From an uncultured Prochlorococcus sp. (GTDB lineage: Bacteria; Cyanobacteriota; Cyanobacteriia; PCC-6307; Cyanobiaceae), in NCBI GenBank assembly GCA_902595175.1, contig CACJPB010000008.1, positions 1-42,579 on the forward strand: 42,579 bases of DNA. The letters run 5' to 3'. Of this stretch, positions 16,929 through 25,968 are shown one piece after another. Position numbers and translations under genes: made by a program. Within the stretch, counting starts at the first letter, position 1, and each line of letters opens with the position of its first letter. Below the pieces are notes generated by a model. That model saw only the letters and a program-made list of their open reading frames with translations, was not told the origin of the DNA and did no database searches.

Positions 16929-18248
16929 ATGAAAGATATTAAATGTCCTTCATGCGGCAAAACTTTCCGAATTGATCCTAGCAGCTTTGAAGAAATACTT
17001 CATCAGATAAAAGATGAAGAATTTAATAAACAAATAAAAGAAAGACTTATCTTGGCGGAAGAAGATAATAAAAAAGCTTTAGAAATTTTAAAACGTGAGT
17101 TAAAAATAAAGTTGATAGAGCAGAATCGGATTAAAGAGTCTGAGATCCAAACACTTGAATCTAAATTAAAAATAGCTGAAGAAAAGAAAACAAATGCTCT
17201 TAATGATTTAAAAAATCAAGCAACAAATAAAATTAATTCACTGAATAATGAATTAATCAAGTTGAAAGACGAAATTAAAAACCAGTCTTTAATTTCAGAA
17301 TTATCTTTAAAAAACAAAATTAGTGAAGCTGTTACTAATTTAGAAAAAGAAAACTCATCCTTAACAAATTCCATTGAAAAGATGAAGCTTGAACATTCAA
17401 TTAATGAAAAATTAATTGAAGAAAAGTTTAAAAGCAAAATTAGTGAAAGGGACCTGACTATTCAGGAGTTAAGAGAAATGAAATCTAGATTATCTACAAA
17501 GATGATAGGAGAAACATTAGAAATCCATTGCGAAACTCAATTTAATCTGAATCGTGCCTCCGCATTTAAAAACTCATATTTCGAAAAGGATAATGATGCT
17601 ACTTCAGGAAGTAAAGGTGACTATATATTTAGAGAATTTGATGAAAGTAAAACCGAAGTCGTATCCATAATGTTTGAGATGAAGAATGAAAGTTTAAATG
17701 GAACTAATAAAAGAAAAAACGAAGATTTTTTAAAAGAATTAGATAAAGATAGAAGACAAAAATCTTGTGAATATGCAGTTCTCGTATCCCTTCTAGAACC
17801 AGATAGTGAACTATATAATGCTGGCATAGTAGATGTTTCACATAGATTCCCAAAAATGTATGTCATAAGACCTCAATTTTTCTTGCCCATTATTTCTCTT
17901 CTAAGAAATGCATCTATGGAAACCTTAAAATACAAATCACAAATTGATTTAATGAAACGTGAGAATTTTGACATAACTAATTTTGAAATTACTCTTGAGC
18001 AATTCAAAAATGCAGTTGGTAAGAATGTTTCACTTGCCCAGGATAGATTTAATGATGCAATTTCAGAAATTGATAAATCAATAACCCATTTACAAAAAAC
18101 TAAAGAGGCTTTAGTTCTCTCAAAAAAACATCTTTTATCTGCTGATAGCAAATCTCAAGATTTGACAGTAAAAAAATTAACTAGAAATAATCCAACCATG
18201 AAGAAGAAGTTTAATGATTTAAATAATTTTGAAGATGAAGTAGCCTAA
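16929..18248 (+). CDS. DUF2130 protein: coiled coil with PD-(D/E)XK-like nuclease domain
   Basis: A 439-aa protein. The N-terminus has a CPSC knuckle (Cys6, Cys9), one half of a zinc-ribbon-like site. A long coiled coil spans about 25-190. The C-terminal domain (about 193-340) has GETLEIHCETQFN, then GDYIF with Asp231 and FEMKN with Glu250 and Lys252. That arrangement is the D...ExK signature of PD-(D/E)XK nucleases, as proposed for DUF2130. It ends with a second helical stretch and a basic tail. The function of this family is not established; a DNA-processing role is inferred from the motif and from the repair cassette downstream. Confidence 0.78.
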   Translation: MKDIKCPSCGKTFRIDPSSFEEILHQIKDEEFNKQIKERLILAEEDNKKALEILKRELKIKLIEQNRIKESEIQTLESKLKIAEEKKTNALNDLKNQATNKINSLNNELIKLKDEIKNQSLISELSLKNKISEAVTNLEKENSSLTNSIEKMKLEHSINEKLIEEKFKSKISERDLTIQELREMKSRLSTKMIGETLEIHCETQFNLNRASAFKNSYFEKDNDATSGSKGDYIFREFDESKTEVVSIMFEMKNESLNGTNKRKNEDFLKELDKDRRQKSCEYAVLVSLLEPDSELYNAGIVDVSHRFPKMYVIRPQFFLPIISLLRNASMETLKYKSQIDLMKRENFDITNFEITLEQFKNAVGKNVSLAQDRFNDAISEIDKSITHLQKTKEALVLSKKHLLSADSKSQDLTVKKLTRNNPTMKKKFNDLNNFEDEVA

Positions 18249-18344
18249 TTAAAAAAGTTTTTAAAATTAATAATAATTAAAAATATATTTAATTTATAAT
18301 TTATAAATATACTATAAATAATAGATTTCATAGTAAAGAAAATA

Positions 18345-18626
18345 ATGTCTATCAACACTCCTATTTTTAGTATTGCCAAAGATCTTAATGTTGAAAGTAA
18401 TAGAATATTATTAGCCTGCAAGAAACTTGGAATAAATGCAAAAGGTGCAACAAAAAGATTAAATAAAGAAGAATTAGAAAAAATTAAAAGTTATTTTGAA
18501 ACGGGCAAAAATGTGTCAGATGAAGTAATCAATTTAAATAAAGTTAAAACTAAAAGTAGTTCTAAAAAAATTGTAGAAAAGGTAAAGATAAAATATTTTG
18601 CTAACAGACTTATTCGTAAATCTTAA
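18345..18626 (+). CDS. Stand-alone IF-2 N-terminal-like small protein
   Basis: A 93-aa protein whose first 50 residues match the IF2_N helical module (IFSIAKDLNVESNRILLACK, then a Gly-Ile turn and LNKEELEKIKSYF). In translation initiation factor IF-2 this module precedes the G domain; here no GTPase follows, only a basic tail. Free-standing IF2_N-type proteins may bind RNA or ribosomes, which is inference. It is preceded by 96 nt of A/T-rich sequence and is co-directional with its neighbours. Confidence 0.6.
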   Translation: MSINTPIFSIAKDLNVESNRILLACKKLGINAKGATKRLNKEELEKIKSYFETGKNVSDEVINLNKVKTKSSSKKIVEKVKIKYFANRLIRKS

Positions 18627-18709
18627 ATAAAAATATTTTTTTTAATTACTTAAAGGAATAAGCCACAGAAGAAAAAAATAATAATCTATTATAAGTAAAA
18701 ATACTTAAA

Positions 18710-19123
18710 ATGAGCATAAGCAAAATTTTAAATTCTCTTGAAAAATCCTGGGAAAGAGATGATATTCTTTTAAATATAAAGAAGGGGTTAGGGACAGATG
18801 AGATAGTTAATGCATTTCTTATGAAAAACGAAAGACAAATTAAAGAATTAAATTCTTTATTAAGGCCAAAAGATATTGAATTATTAAATCAAGTAGAAAA
18901 ACTCTCAACTTGCGAATCTAAATTAATAAATGAGATTAAAAATTTAAATTACTTAGAAAAAAATGAAAATAAATACATTATGAATAAAAAAAAGATTATT
19001 CCATCTAATAGAGTTTCTTTGAACAAAATTAGTTCATTCATGATTAATTGGAGTAACAAATTTATAGTTATTGCTTTACTAACCATTTCAGCCATAGCTT
19101 TATCAAAACAAGCGTGGTCATAA
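18710..19123 (+). CDS. Tail-anchored hypothetical protein (137 aa)
   Basis: A mostly helical, charged cytoplasmic part (about 1-105) with one cysteine is followed by a single C-terminal membrane helix (about 115-131, FIVIALLTISAIALSK). The C-terminal position of the helix suggests tail anchoring. It sits 35 nt before the MBL exonuclease gene on the same strand. No known family. Confidence 0.55.
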   Translation: MSISKILNSLEKSWERDDILLNIKKGLGTDEIVNAFLMKNERQIKELNSLLRPKDIELLNQVEKLSTCESKLINEIKNLNYLEKNENKYIMNKKKIIPSNRVSLNKISSFMINWSNKFIVIALLTISAIALSKQAWS

Positions 19124-19158
19124 TTAGCTAAATTAACTTCATTGTAAGAGATGTAGTT

Positions 19159-20145
19159 TTGAGAACTAAACAAGAATATTTAATTAGTTATAAAGATGGA
19201 AATCTTTATTGTAAACTTGCTGATATTTGGATTGATCCAAGCAAGCCAGTAAAAAAGGCATTAATAACTCATGCTCATTTTGATCACTTTACATTTGGCT
19301 GTGAAGAATACATTTCTACTAAGGAAACTGCGATACTTCTTAAAGAGAGAGTTGGAGATAATATCAAAATTAAGACTTTTGAATATGGAGAAGAATTTAA
19401 GATAAATGGCATTAATATTTCTTTTCATCCATCCGGTCACATCCTTGGATCTAGTCAAATAAGGTTTATTTTTGCTGAAGAAAAATGGCTAATTTCAGGT
19501 GACTTTAAGCTTCAAAAAGATCAGACTTGCAAACAATATGAAATAGTAAAAACTGATTATTTAATAAGCGAATGTACTTTTGGGTTGCCAATATTTAAGT
19601 GGGATGAATCAAGTAAAATCGCAAATGATATTTCGAAATGGATAACTAATTCACCAGAAAAAACTTCTTTACTTTTCTGCTATTCACTTGGAAAAGCTCA
19701 GAGATTGTTAAACGAAATTAGTCAAACAAATTTCAAAGGCAATATTTATTCCCATGGCAGTATTCACAAAATGAACAATACTTATAGGGAACTTGGAATT
19801 GATATTAAAGATACTATAAAAATTGAAAATAAAAAAAAGATAGATGAACTTAAAGGAAGTCTAATATTATTACCGCCATCTTTAAGTAAGGGTTCTTATT
19901 TAAAAAATTACAAAAACATTCAAACAGCTTTCGCGAGTGGATGGATGTCAATAAGAGCTCTAAGAAAAAGATCAGGATATGATAAAGGATTCGTTATCTC
20001 TGATCATGCGGATTGGGATGGAATTCTGGAAGTAGTAAAAAAGTCTGAAGCAAAAAATGTATTTTTTCATCATGGAGATAGTGAAGCCTTAAGTAAATAT
20101 TTAGTTGAGAAGGAATCAATAAATGTCCTTTTTTTCGGTAAATAA
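19159..20145 (+). CDS. Ligase-associated MBL-fold DNA exonuclease
   Basis: A metallo-beta-lactamase/beta-CASP-type nuclease, 328 aa, of the group linked to bacterial ATP-dependent ligase clusters. It has THAHFDH (His38, His40, Asp42, His43), the HPSGHILGS histidine, SGDFK and the C-terminal SDHADWDG and FFHHGD motifs. The start is TTG 19159; no in-frame ATG precedes the conserved core, and the family begins only about 20 residues before the HxHxDH. It is 2 nt upstream of the DNA ligase gene. The predicted role is end trimming for repair. Confidence 0.88.
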   Translation: MRTKQEYLISYKDGNLYCKLADIWIDPSKPVKKALITHAHFDHFTFGCEEYISTKETAILLKERVGDNIKIKTFEYGEEFKINGINISFHPSGHILGSSQIRFIFAEEKWLISGDFKLQKDQTCKQYEIVKTDYLISECTFGLPIFKWDESSKIANDISKWITNSPEKTSLLFCYSLGKAQRLLNEISQTNFKGNIYSHGSIHKMNNTYRELGIDIKDTIKIENKKKIDELKGSLILLPPSLSKGSYLKNYKNIQTAFASGWMSIRALRKRSGYDKGFVISDHADWDGILEVVKKSEAKNVFFHHGDSEALSKYLVEKESINVLFFGK

Positions 20146-20147
20146 AT

Positions 20148-21788
20148 ATGAGCTTAAAAAAGTTTTCAGAATTATTTGGCGATCTAGATTCAATTAATAG
20201 TACAAATAATAAAATTGAAATTTTAAAGAATTATTTTTTATCTAATGATCCAATAGATAATTCATGGGCAATATATTTATTAACTGGAAAAAGTAACAAG
20301 AGATTTATTAGTGGCAGATATTTAAAAAATCTTTTTTCTCAAATATATGAATATCCTCAATGGTTAATTGATACATGTTATTTAAAAGTTGGTGATTCTG
20401 CTGAGGTAATAACGTTATTACTTAAAAATAAAACTAATTTTAGAAAAAAGGAATTATCAAATATAAGTCTCAATGAATTACTAAGCGAAACAATACCTGC
20501 ATTATCAAAACTTAATGAGGAGGAGAAAAATTTAGAAATTAAAAATCTTTGGGAAACATTACCTGAAGATAACCATCTAATTTTTAATAAAATTCTTACA
20601 GGAACTTTTAGAGTAGGAGTTTCTATCGGATTAATCATAAAATCAATATCAAAACTTATTAATATTGATGAAGAGATTATTTCTCATAGGTTAATGGGCA
20701 ATTTTAAACCTTCAATTGATTCATATAAATTTTTAATTAATAAAAATATCAATCTTCAAGAGTTAAATTCCAAACCATTTCCATTTCTTCTAGCAAATGC
20801 AATTGAAGATAAAATCTTCAAAAATTCAATAAATGATTTTCAATTTGAATGGAAATACGACGGTATAAGGATGCAATTAATTAAAAGATCGGGCAGTGTT
20901 TCGTTATGGACAAGAGGGCAAGAATTAGTAAATGAATCTTTCCCAGAGTTAGTAGAGAAAATGTCACATATAAAAGATGATTTTGTTCTTGATGGGGAAT
21001 TATTAGTTTGGAATTTTAAAGAAGAAATTGCCTTTGATTTTTCTTTACTTCAAAAAAGAATAAATAGAAAGTCTCCTACTAGATCAATTCAAATAAAATA
21101 TCCAATTATTTTTATTGCTTATGATCTTTTAGAGATTAATGGCAGAGATATAAGAGAAATTAAATTAGAAAATAGAAGAATTGAGTTAGAAAAATATTTT
21201 TCAAAATGGCAAATTAAAACTGAGAATAATATCTCTGATATTTTCAAAATATGTGATTTAATCTTTCCTAAAGATTGGCCTGATGCTTTAAATTATAAAG
21301 AAAAATCTCGAGAAAATAATACTGAAGGATTAATAATTAAGAAAAAGACTTCTATATACTCCTCTGGTAGAAAGAAAGGTATTTGGTGGAAATATAAAGT
21401 TGATCCTATGCAACTGGATGCTGTTCTAATTTACGCTAAGGGCGGGAGCGGTAGAAGAGCTGGCCTGTATACAGATTACAGTTTTGCATTATGGAAAGAC
21501 AAAGAATTAATTAAATTTGCAAGCGCCTATTCTGGTTTAACGAATATTGAGATTAAAGAGCTAGATAAATGGATAAGAAAAAATACAATAGAAAAATTTG
21601 GTCCTGTTCGGTCGTTAAAACCAGAAATGGTATTCGAAATATCTTTTGAGAAAATACAAATTTCTAAACGTCATAAGTCAGGCATAGCAGTACGATTTCC
21701 AAGAATAACAAAATGGAGAAAAGATAAAAAAATTAATGATGCAGATAGCCTAGAGAATGCTTACGAACTAATGAAAAAAATATCATGA
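20148..21788 (+). CDS. ATP-dependent DNA ligase (ligase-associated repair type)
   Basis: A 546-aa ATP-dependent DNA ligase, distinct from the NAD-dependent LigA that serves replication. The adenylation lysine is Lys236 in EWKYDGIR. Further nucleotidyltransferase motifs are LDGELL, FDFSLLQKR, EGLIIKKK and the terminal WWKYK. An N-terminal DNA-binding domain precedes it (about 1-200), and an OB-fold domain follows with AVLIYAKGGSGRRAG and AVRFPRI. The gene overlaps the helicase start by 4 nt. In Pseudomonas putida the homologous cluster (exonuclease, ligase, Lhr-Core helicase, MPE) was shown to encode nucleic acid repair enzymes. The damage it handles here is unknown. Confidence 0.92.
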   Translation: MSLKKFSELFGDLDSINSTNNKIEILKNYFLSNDPIDNSWAIYLLTGKSNKRFISGRYLKNLFSQIYEYPQWLIDTCYLKVGDSAEVITLLLKNKTNFRKKELSNISLNELLSETIPALSKLNEEEKNLEIKNLWETLPEDNHLIFNKILTGTFRVGVSIGLIIKSISKLINIDEEIISHRLMGNFKPSIDSYKFLINKNINLQELNSKPFPFLLANAIEDKIFKNSINDFQFEWKYDGIRMQLIKRSGSVSLWTRGQELVNESFPELVEKMSHIKDDFVLDGELLVWNFKEEIAFDFSLLQKRINRKSPTRSIQIKYPIIFIAYDLLEINGRDIREIKLENRRIELEKYFSKWQIKTENNISDIFKICDLIFPKDWPDALNYKEKSRENNTEGLIIKKKTSIYSSGRKKGIWWKYKVDPMQLDAVLIYAKGGSGRRAGLYTDYSFALWKDKELIKFASAYSGLTNIEIKELDKWIRKNTIEKFGPVRSLKPEMVFEISFEKIQISKRHKSGIAVRFPRITKWRKDKKINDADSLENAYELMKKIS

Positions 21789-24283
21789 AAAATATCATGA
21801 AAAATATTACTAAAAATAATAAACAAAATAATTTAATTTCTAAAATTAAACAGTTTTTCTCCACAAATGGATGGGAGCCACTACCCTATCAGATCGAATC
21901 TTGGGAAGCATTTTTAAATGGAGAGAGTGGAATAATACAAGTTCCTACTGGATGCGGCAAAACTTATGCTGCATTAATGGGACCTCTATCAAAGATAGAA
22001 GATCCCAAAAATAATAAAAGTGTGAATATATTATTAATAACCCCTTTAAAAGCACTAAGTAGAGATCTAAAAAATTCCATACAATTAGCAGCTTTGCATT
22101 TTAATAAAGAAATCACTGTTGAAATCAGGAACGGGGATACAACCCCATATGAAAAGAAAAAGCAACTAGCCAAACCACCTAATATTCTTATTACCACTCC
22201 AGAGTCTTTATCTCTTTTACTTTCTAATAAAGAATCTAATAATCTCTTAAAGGAGTTGTCATCAATAATTATTGATGAATGGCATGAATTGATGGGTAGT
22301 AAAAGAGGTAACCAGTGCGAGTTATCTTTAAGTTGGCTAAGAGGTAATATAAAAAATTTACAAATTTGGGCAATGTCTGCAACTATTGGAAATATTGAAG
22401 AAGCAGCAAGAGCAATAGTTGGGATGAGCGCTATTAAACCCAAAATTATAAGTACAAATATTCAAAAAGAGATCGAAATTATAAGTGTTTTACCAGAGGA
22501 GGAAACTACCTTTCCATGGAGTGGGCATCTTGGGATTAGAAGTCATTCTTCACTATTAAAAATCCTAGATAAAAATAAAAGCACCTTATTATTCACCAAT
22601 ACGAGAAATCAATCTGAAAGATGGTATCAATGTCTTAAATTTTTTCTCCCAGAGATGGAAGACAAAATTGCACTTCATCACGGCTCCCTTGATAAAGAAG
22701 ATAGAAAAAGAGTTGAAGAAGGGGTTAAAGACGGATTAATAAAATGGGTAGTATGCACCAGCTCGTTAGATTTGGGAGTTGACTTCCAACCTGTAGATCA
22801 AATAGTTCAAATTGGTAGTGCAAAGAATTTAGCTAGACTTATCCAAAGAGCGGGAAGAAGTGCTCATAGACCAGGTGGAAAATCAAAAATAATTTTTATG
22901 CCTACTAATTCTTTAGAGTTATTCGAGATTAGTGCTATGAGAAGAATAATAAAAAGTGGTATATCTGAGAAAATTAGACTTCCTGAATTATCATATGATG
23001 TGCTTCTACAACATCTAATAAGTTTGGCATGCGGAAATGGCTTTGAACCGAAAATTGAGAAAGAAAGAATTAAAAATTGTTGGAGTTACAGAAACTTAAA
23101 AGATCAAGATTGGAATTGGTGTCTTGACTTTTTAGAATATGGAGGAAAATGTCTTAAAGCATACCCAAAATATAAAAAGATAGTTAGAGAAGAATCACAA
23201 AATAATAATGAAAACTTTAAATATTTTGTAAAAGACAAATCTTTAGTAAGAATGCATAAGTTCAATATTGGGACAATTACAAGTGACAAATTTGTGAATG
23301 TTAAATATATGAAAGGTAAATCCTTAGGTAATTTAGAGGAGAATTTTGCTTCGAAATTAAATCCTGGAGATACATTTTACTTTGCTGGTAAAATGCTCCA
23401 ATTTGTAAGAATAAGAGATATGATTTTGTACGTTAAAAAATCAACAAAAAAGAGTTCTCTAATACCTGCATGGGTTGGAGGTCAAATGGCAATTTCTGAT
23501 CTACTTTGTGAGAATTTGAGAAAAGAAATAGATATATGCAACGAACTAGAAAATTTTAATTACTTAAATCCTGAACTAAATTCATTACGCCCAATATTGA
23601 ATAAACAAAAAGTTCTTTCGAATATTCCAAAGAAGGATGAATTCCTAATAGAAATATATAAAACTAAGGATTTATCAAATCTCTTTGTTTTTACACTTGA
23701 TGGCAAATTTGTTAATGAAGGAATTGCATTTCTATGGGCTTTGAGATTGGCAAAATTAAAACAATCTACATTTAGTATTACTGCTAATGATTTTGGATTC
23801 AGCTTAACTACCGCAGAAGATTATGATTTTTCCATAATAAAAAAAGAAACTGATTACTTTTTGGATAATAAAAAATTAGAAGAAGATCTAGAAAATGCAA
23901 TTAATTTTTCAGAATTAACAAAACGTAGATTTAAAAATATTGCCCAAATAAGCGGACTTGTAAATCAAAATAATCCAACCAAAACGAAAACCTCCTCTCA
24001 ACTTCAAATAAGTTCAAGTCTTTTCTACGATGTCTTTACTAAATATGAAGAAGGCCATCTTTTGATAAAGCAATCGCACCAAGAAGTAAAAGAATATCAA
24101 TTAGAAAACAAAAGAATATCTCGATCATTAGAAAGATTAAAAAATTTAAAAATGCTATTTAACGAGATAAAAACTCCAACCCCTTTCGCTTTCCCTTTAT
24201 TAGTTGAAAGACTTAAAAATACTTTAAGCAATGAGCCAATAGAAAAAAGAGTAGAAAAACTTATAAAAAAATATAGTGATTAA
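21785..24283 (+). CDS. Ligase-associated DEXH-box helicase (Lhr-Core type)
   Basis: An 832-aa superfamily 2 helicase of the Lhr type without the extra C-terminal half. Walker A is PTGCGKT (54-60), motif II is DEWH (164-167), motif III is MSATIG, and motif VI is in LIQRAGRSAHRPGG. A winged-helix and helical region follows. Lhr-Core enzymes translocate 3' to 5' on single strands and unwind DNA:RNA hybrids or DNA. The start overlaps the ligase stop (ATGA). A second ATG at 21797 lies in the second copy of a 12-bp tandem repeat and could also serve. The stop of this gene directly abuts the phosphoesterase start. Confidence 0.92.
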   Translation: MKNIMKNITKNNKQNNLISKIKQFFSTNGWEPLPYQIESWEAFLNGESGIIQVPTGCGKTYAALMGPLSKIEDPKNNKSVNILLITPLKALSRDLKNSIQLAALHFNKEITVEIRNGDTTPYEKKKQLAKPPNILITTPESLSLLLSNKESNNLLKELSSIIIDEWHELMGSKRGNQCELSLSWLRGNIKNLQIWAMSATIGNIEEAARAIVGMSAIKPKIISTNIQKEIEIISVLPEEETTFPWSGHLGIRSHSSLLKILDKNKSTLLFTNTRNQSERWYQCLKFFLPEMEDKIALHHGSLDKEDRKRVEEGVKDGLIKWVVCTSSLDLGVDFQPVDQIVQIGSAKNLARLIQRAGRSAHRPGGKSKIIFMPTNSLELFEISAMRRIIKSGISEKIRLPELSYDVLLQHLISLACGNGFEPKIEKERIKNCWSYRNLKDQDWNWCLDFLEYGGKCLKAYPKYKKIVREESQNNNENFKYFVKDKSLVRMHKFNIGTITSDKFVNVKYMKGKSLGNLEENFASKLNPGDTFYFAGKMLQFVRIRDMILYVKKSTKKSSLIPAWVGGQMAISDLLCENLRKEIDICNELENFNYLNPELNSLRPILNKQKVLSNIPKKDEFLIEIYKTKDLSNLFVFTLDGKFVNEGIAFLWALRLAKLKQSTFSITANDFGFSLTTAEDYDFSIIKKETDYFLDNKKLEEDLENAINFSELTKRRFKNIAQISGLVNQNNPTKTKTSSQLQISSSLFYDVFTKYEEGHLLIKQSHQEVKEYQLENKRISRSLERLKNLKMLFNEIKTPTPFAFPLLVERLKNTLSNEPIEKRVEKLIKKYSD

Positions 24284-24955
24284 ATGAAAAAAAGTTCTTT
24301 TAAATTTTATTGGGAAGATACATTGTTAGAGATGCTGCCTTCAAGAGCTTTATTTCTACCGGAAACAAAAGAGTTGTTAATCTGCGATATTCATCTTGGG
24401 AAAGCTGAGTATTTTCAGCAAAATGGTATACCTCTTTCTAATAATTCAGATAAAAACAATTTCGCGAGAATAAAAAAAATAGTTAAAAAATATAGTCCTG
24501 AGAACTTAATAATATTAGGAGATTTATTCCACAGTAAATATTCAATAGATAAAACCCTTCAAAAAAAAGTTGAAAATCTTCCTGAACTACTAAAAACAAA
24601 TGTTCAACTCGTCCGAGGAAATCACGATGTAGGTTGTGATATTAAAAATATAAAGATTTTTGATATTAGAAAAACTAAAAATATTACTTTTAGCCATGAA
24701 CCAATTAATTTAGAAAACAATAAATACTTAAATATTTGTGGACATTATCATCCAAAAATCTATTTAAAAAACAATGGAGACAAATTATCTTTTAGGTGCT
24801 TTGCAATGGATAAAAATAAAAATACTTTATTTTTGCCTGCATTTGGAGACTTAACAGGAGGATATCCCTGCAAAAAGTCATTTAAAAAATGGGCAATTGT
24901 TTCTGAAGAAGAAATTATCGAAATAAAATCTCAAAAAAATATTCTAATGAAGTGA
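24284..24955 (+). CDS. pdeM: Ligase-associated metallophosphoesterase (PdeM/MPE)
   Basis: A 223-aa calcineurin-like phosphoesterase. Metal ligands are visible in order: CDIHLGK (Asp35, His37), LGDLFHS (Asp80), RGNHD (Asn113, His114) and GHYHP (His154, His156). In the Pseudomonas putida cluster the homologue MPE is a manganese-dependent single-strand DNA endonuclease. The ATG begins right after the helicase stop codon, and the gene ends the cassette. About 185 nt without a gene follow. Confidence 0.9.
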   Translation: MKKSSFKFYWEDTLLEMLPSRALFLPETKELLICDIHLGKAEYFQQNGIPLSNNSDKNNFARIKKIVKKYSPENLIILGDLFHSKYSIDKTLQKKVENLPELLKTNVQLVRGNHDVGCDIKNIKIFDIRKTKNITFSHEPINLENNKYLNICGHYHPKIYLKNNGDKLSFRCFAMDKNKNTLFLPAFGDLTGGYPCKKSFKKWAIVSEEEIIEIKSQKNILMK

Positions 24956-25140
24956 CTCAAATTTTTCATTTAGAAATACCAATTTATACTTAAAAGTCTC
25001 GTTTAGTTTTTTTATCAATTAACTTATGCCTGATAATCTCTTTTTACGAGTAAAAAAGATAATAGTAAATTTGTATAACTCATGCCCCTTTCTTTAGCAG
25101 ACAATCCACGTTATAAAAAAAATAGACACATTTTATAGAA

Positions 25141-25443
25141 ATGAAAAAATTAATAACTTTGATTTTATTTCCATTTCTTGTTATCCCCTTTGGGGCAAAA
25201 GCAAATGATAATTTTTCCGTTGAGATAGAGGCACTTACATTAGTAATGGAGCAATATAAGGAAGATACAGAATCAAGTGTTGAATTAAACATAGAAGACA
25301 AAAAGCCAAGTTACATGGCTCTTAAACAAGACGAATGTAATGCCACTGTTGAAGTTACAGAAAAAGCAGGATTAGAGGTTATAAATACTGCATCTTTCTA
25401 TGTAAATGTATGCTTGAAAGAAATCAATAAAGTAATTAATTAG
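25141..25443 (+). CDS. Small secreted hypothetical protein (100 aa)
   Basis: A clear signal peptide (MKKLITLILFPFLVIPFGAKA) is cleaved before Asn22, giving a mature acidic protein of about 79 residues with two cysteines (DECNAT and VNVCLK) that may form a disulfide. No known family. It is probably periplasmic. Confidence 0.65.
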   Translation: MKKLITLILFPFLVIPFGAKANDNFSVEIEALTLVMEQYKEDTESSVELNIEDKKPSYMALKQDECNATVEVTEKAGLEVINTASFYVNVCLKEINKVIN

Positions 25444-25473
25444 ATAATCAAGTCATAAAAATATAATAAAAAC

Positions 25474-25605
25474 AAACAAATTAAAGAGGTCTTTTACTTA
25501 AAGAAGGTAAGACCTCGAGACCTAACAGAAAACTTTGGAACGGGTTCTGCATAACTAATTAATAACTACAACGTAATTGTAGAGGTGTAATTAAAAGTAC
25601 AAAAA
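25474..25605 (+). ncRNA. Candidate structured small RNA
   Basis: A TATAAT hexamer (25462-25467) lies about 7 nt before this stretch, which no protein gene explains. Stem 1 is 25486-25493 with 25509-25516 (8 perfect pairs, further inner pairs). CAGAA and TTCTG in the middle can pair. A third hairpin CTACAA-CGTAA-TTGTAG has a 6-bp stem and 5-nt loop. No strong T-run terminator follows, so the 3' end is uncertain. It could also be a leader or processed 3' region of the secreted-protein mRNA. Confidence 0.35.
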
Positions 25606-25626
25606 ATAAAACTATTTTCTAAATAA

Positions 25627-25773
25627 TTATTTCTTCTTAGATAATGTTTGTGATTCTTCTCTAGACATTAAGGCTTCAATTTGAGCTAGAACTTTTTGAA
25701 GTTCGTCCGTTTTTGTAAGAGATGCTTCTGCCACTTCTCTTAATTTTTCTAACTGTTCTTTAGTTTTATCCAT
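25627..25773 (-). CDS. Small coiled-coil hypothetical protein (48 aa)
   Basis: It begins MDKTKEQLEKLREVAEASL and is almost entirely amphipathic helix with Leu/Val at heptad positions, ending in a Lys run. It has no signal or membrane segment. The plus-strand candidate RNA ends just before its stop codon. Family unknown. Confidence 0.55.
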   Translation of the reverse strand: MDKTKEQLEKLREVAEASLTKTDELQKVLAQIEALMSREESQTLSKKK

Positions 25774-25783
25774 GATAAATAAA

Positions 25784-25939
25784 TTAGAAATTAACCACTT
25801 TTAAAAATGGTTTTAATACAGATTTTTCACTCCCACACAAATTCATATTCTCTCTTTTTTTTATAAAGTCAAATAAATTTCCCTTTATTAAGGTTTTATG
25901 AGGACTTCCAATTAATTCTTTATGTATTATTGAAATCAT
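25784..25939 (-). CDS. Small hypothetical protein (51 aa)
   Basis: It begins MISIIHKELIGSPHKTLIKG and ends VLKPFLKVVNF. A purine-rich GAGGG sits about 8 nt before the ATG, a good Shine-Dalgarno sequence for this organism, which supports translation. It has one cysteine and no obvious membrane helix. It lies 10 nt upstream of the 48-aa gene on the same strand. Confidence 0.45.
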   Translation of the reverse strand: MISIIHKELIGSPHKTLIKGNLFDFIKKRENMNLCGSEKSVLKPFLKVVNF

Positions 25940-25968
25940 AAGATTACCCTCTGCAAAAAACTTTTAAA

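Noticed and set aside
18249-18344. Very A/T-rich spacer as a possible origin or attachment site
   Set aside because: It has no repeated boxes, no integrase or replication gene nearby, and looks like ordinary spacer.
21964-22443. A 159-codon antisense frame within the helicase gene
   Set aside because: It is a shadow of the conserved helicase core; no ribosome binding site or recognisable protein.
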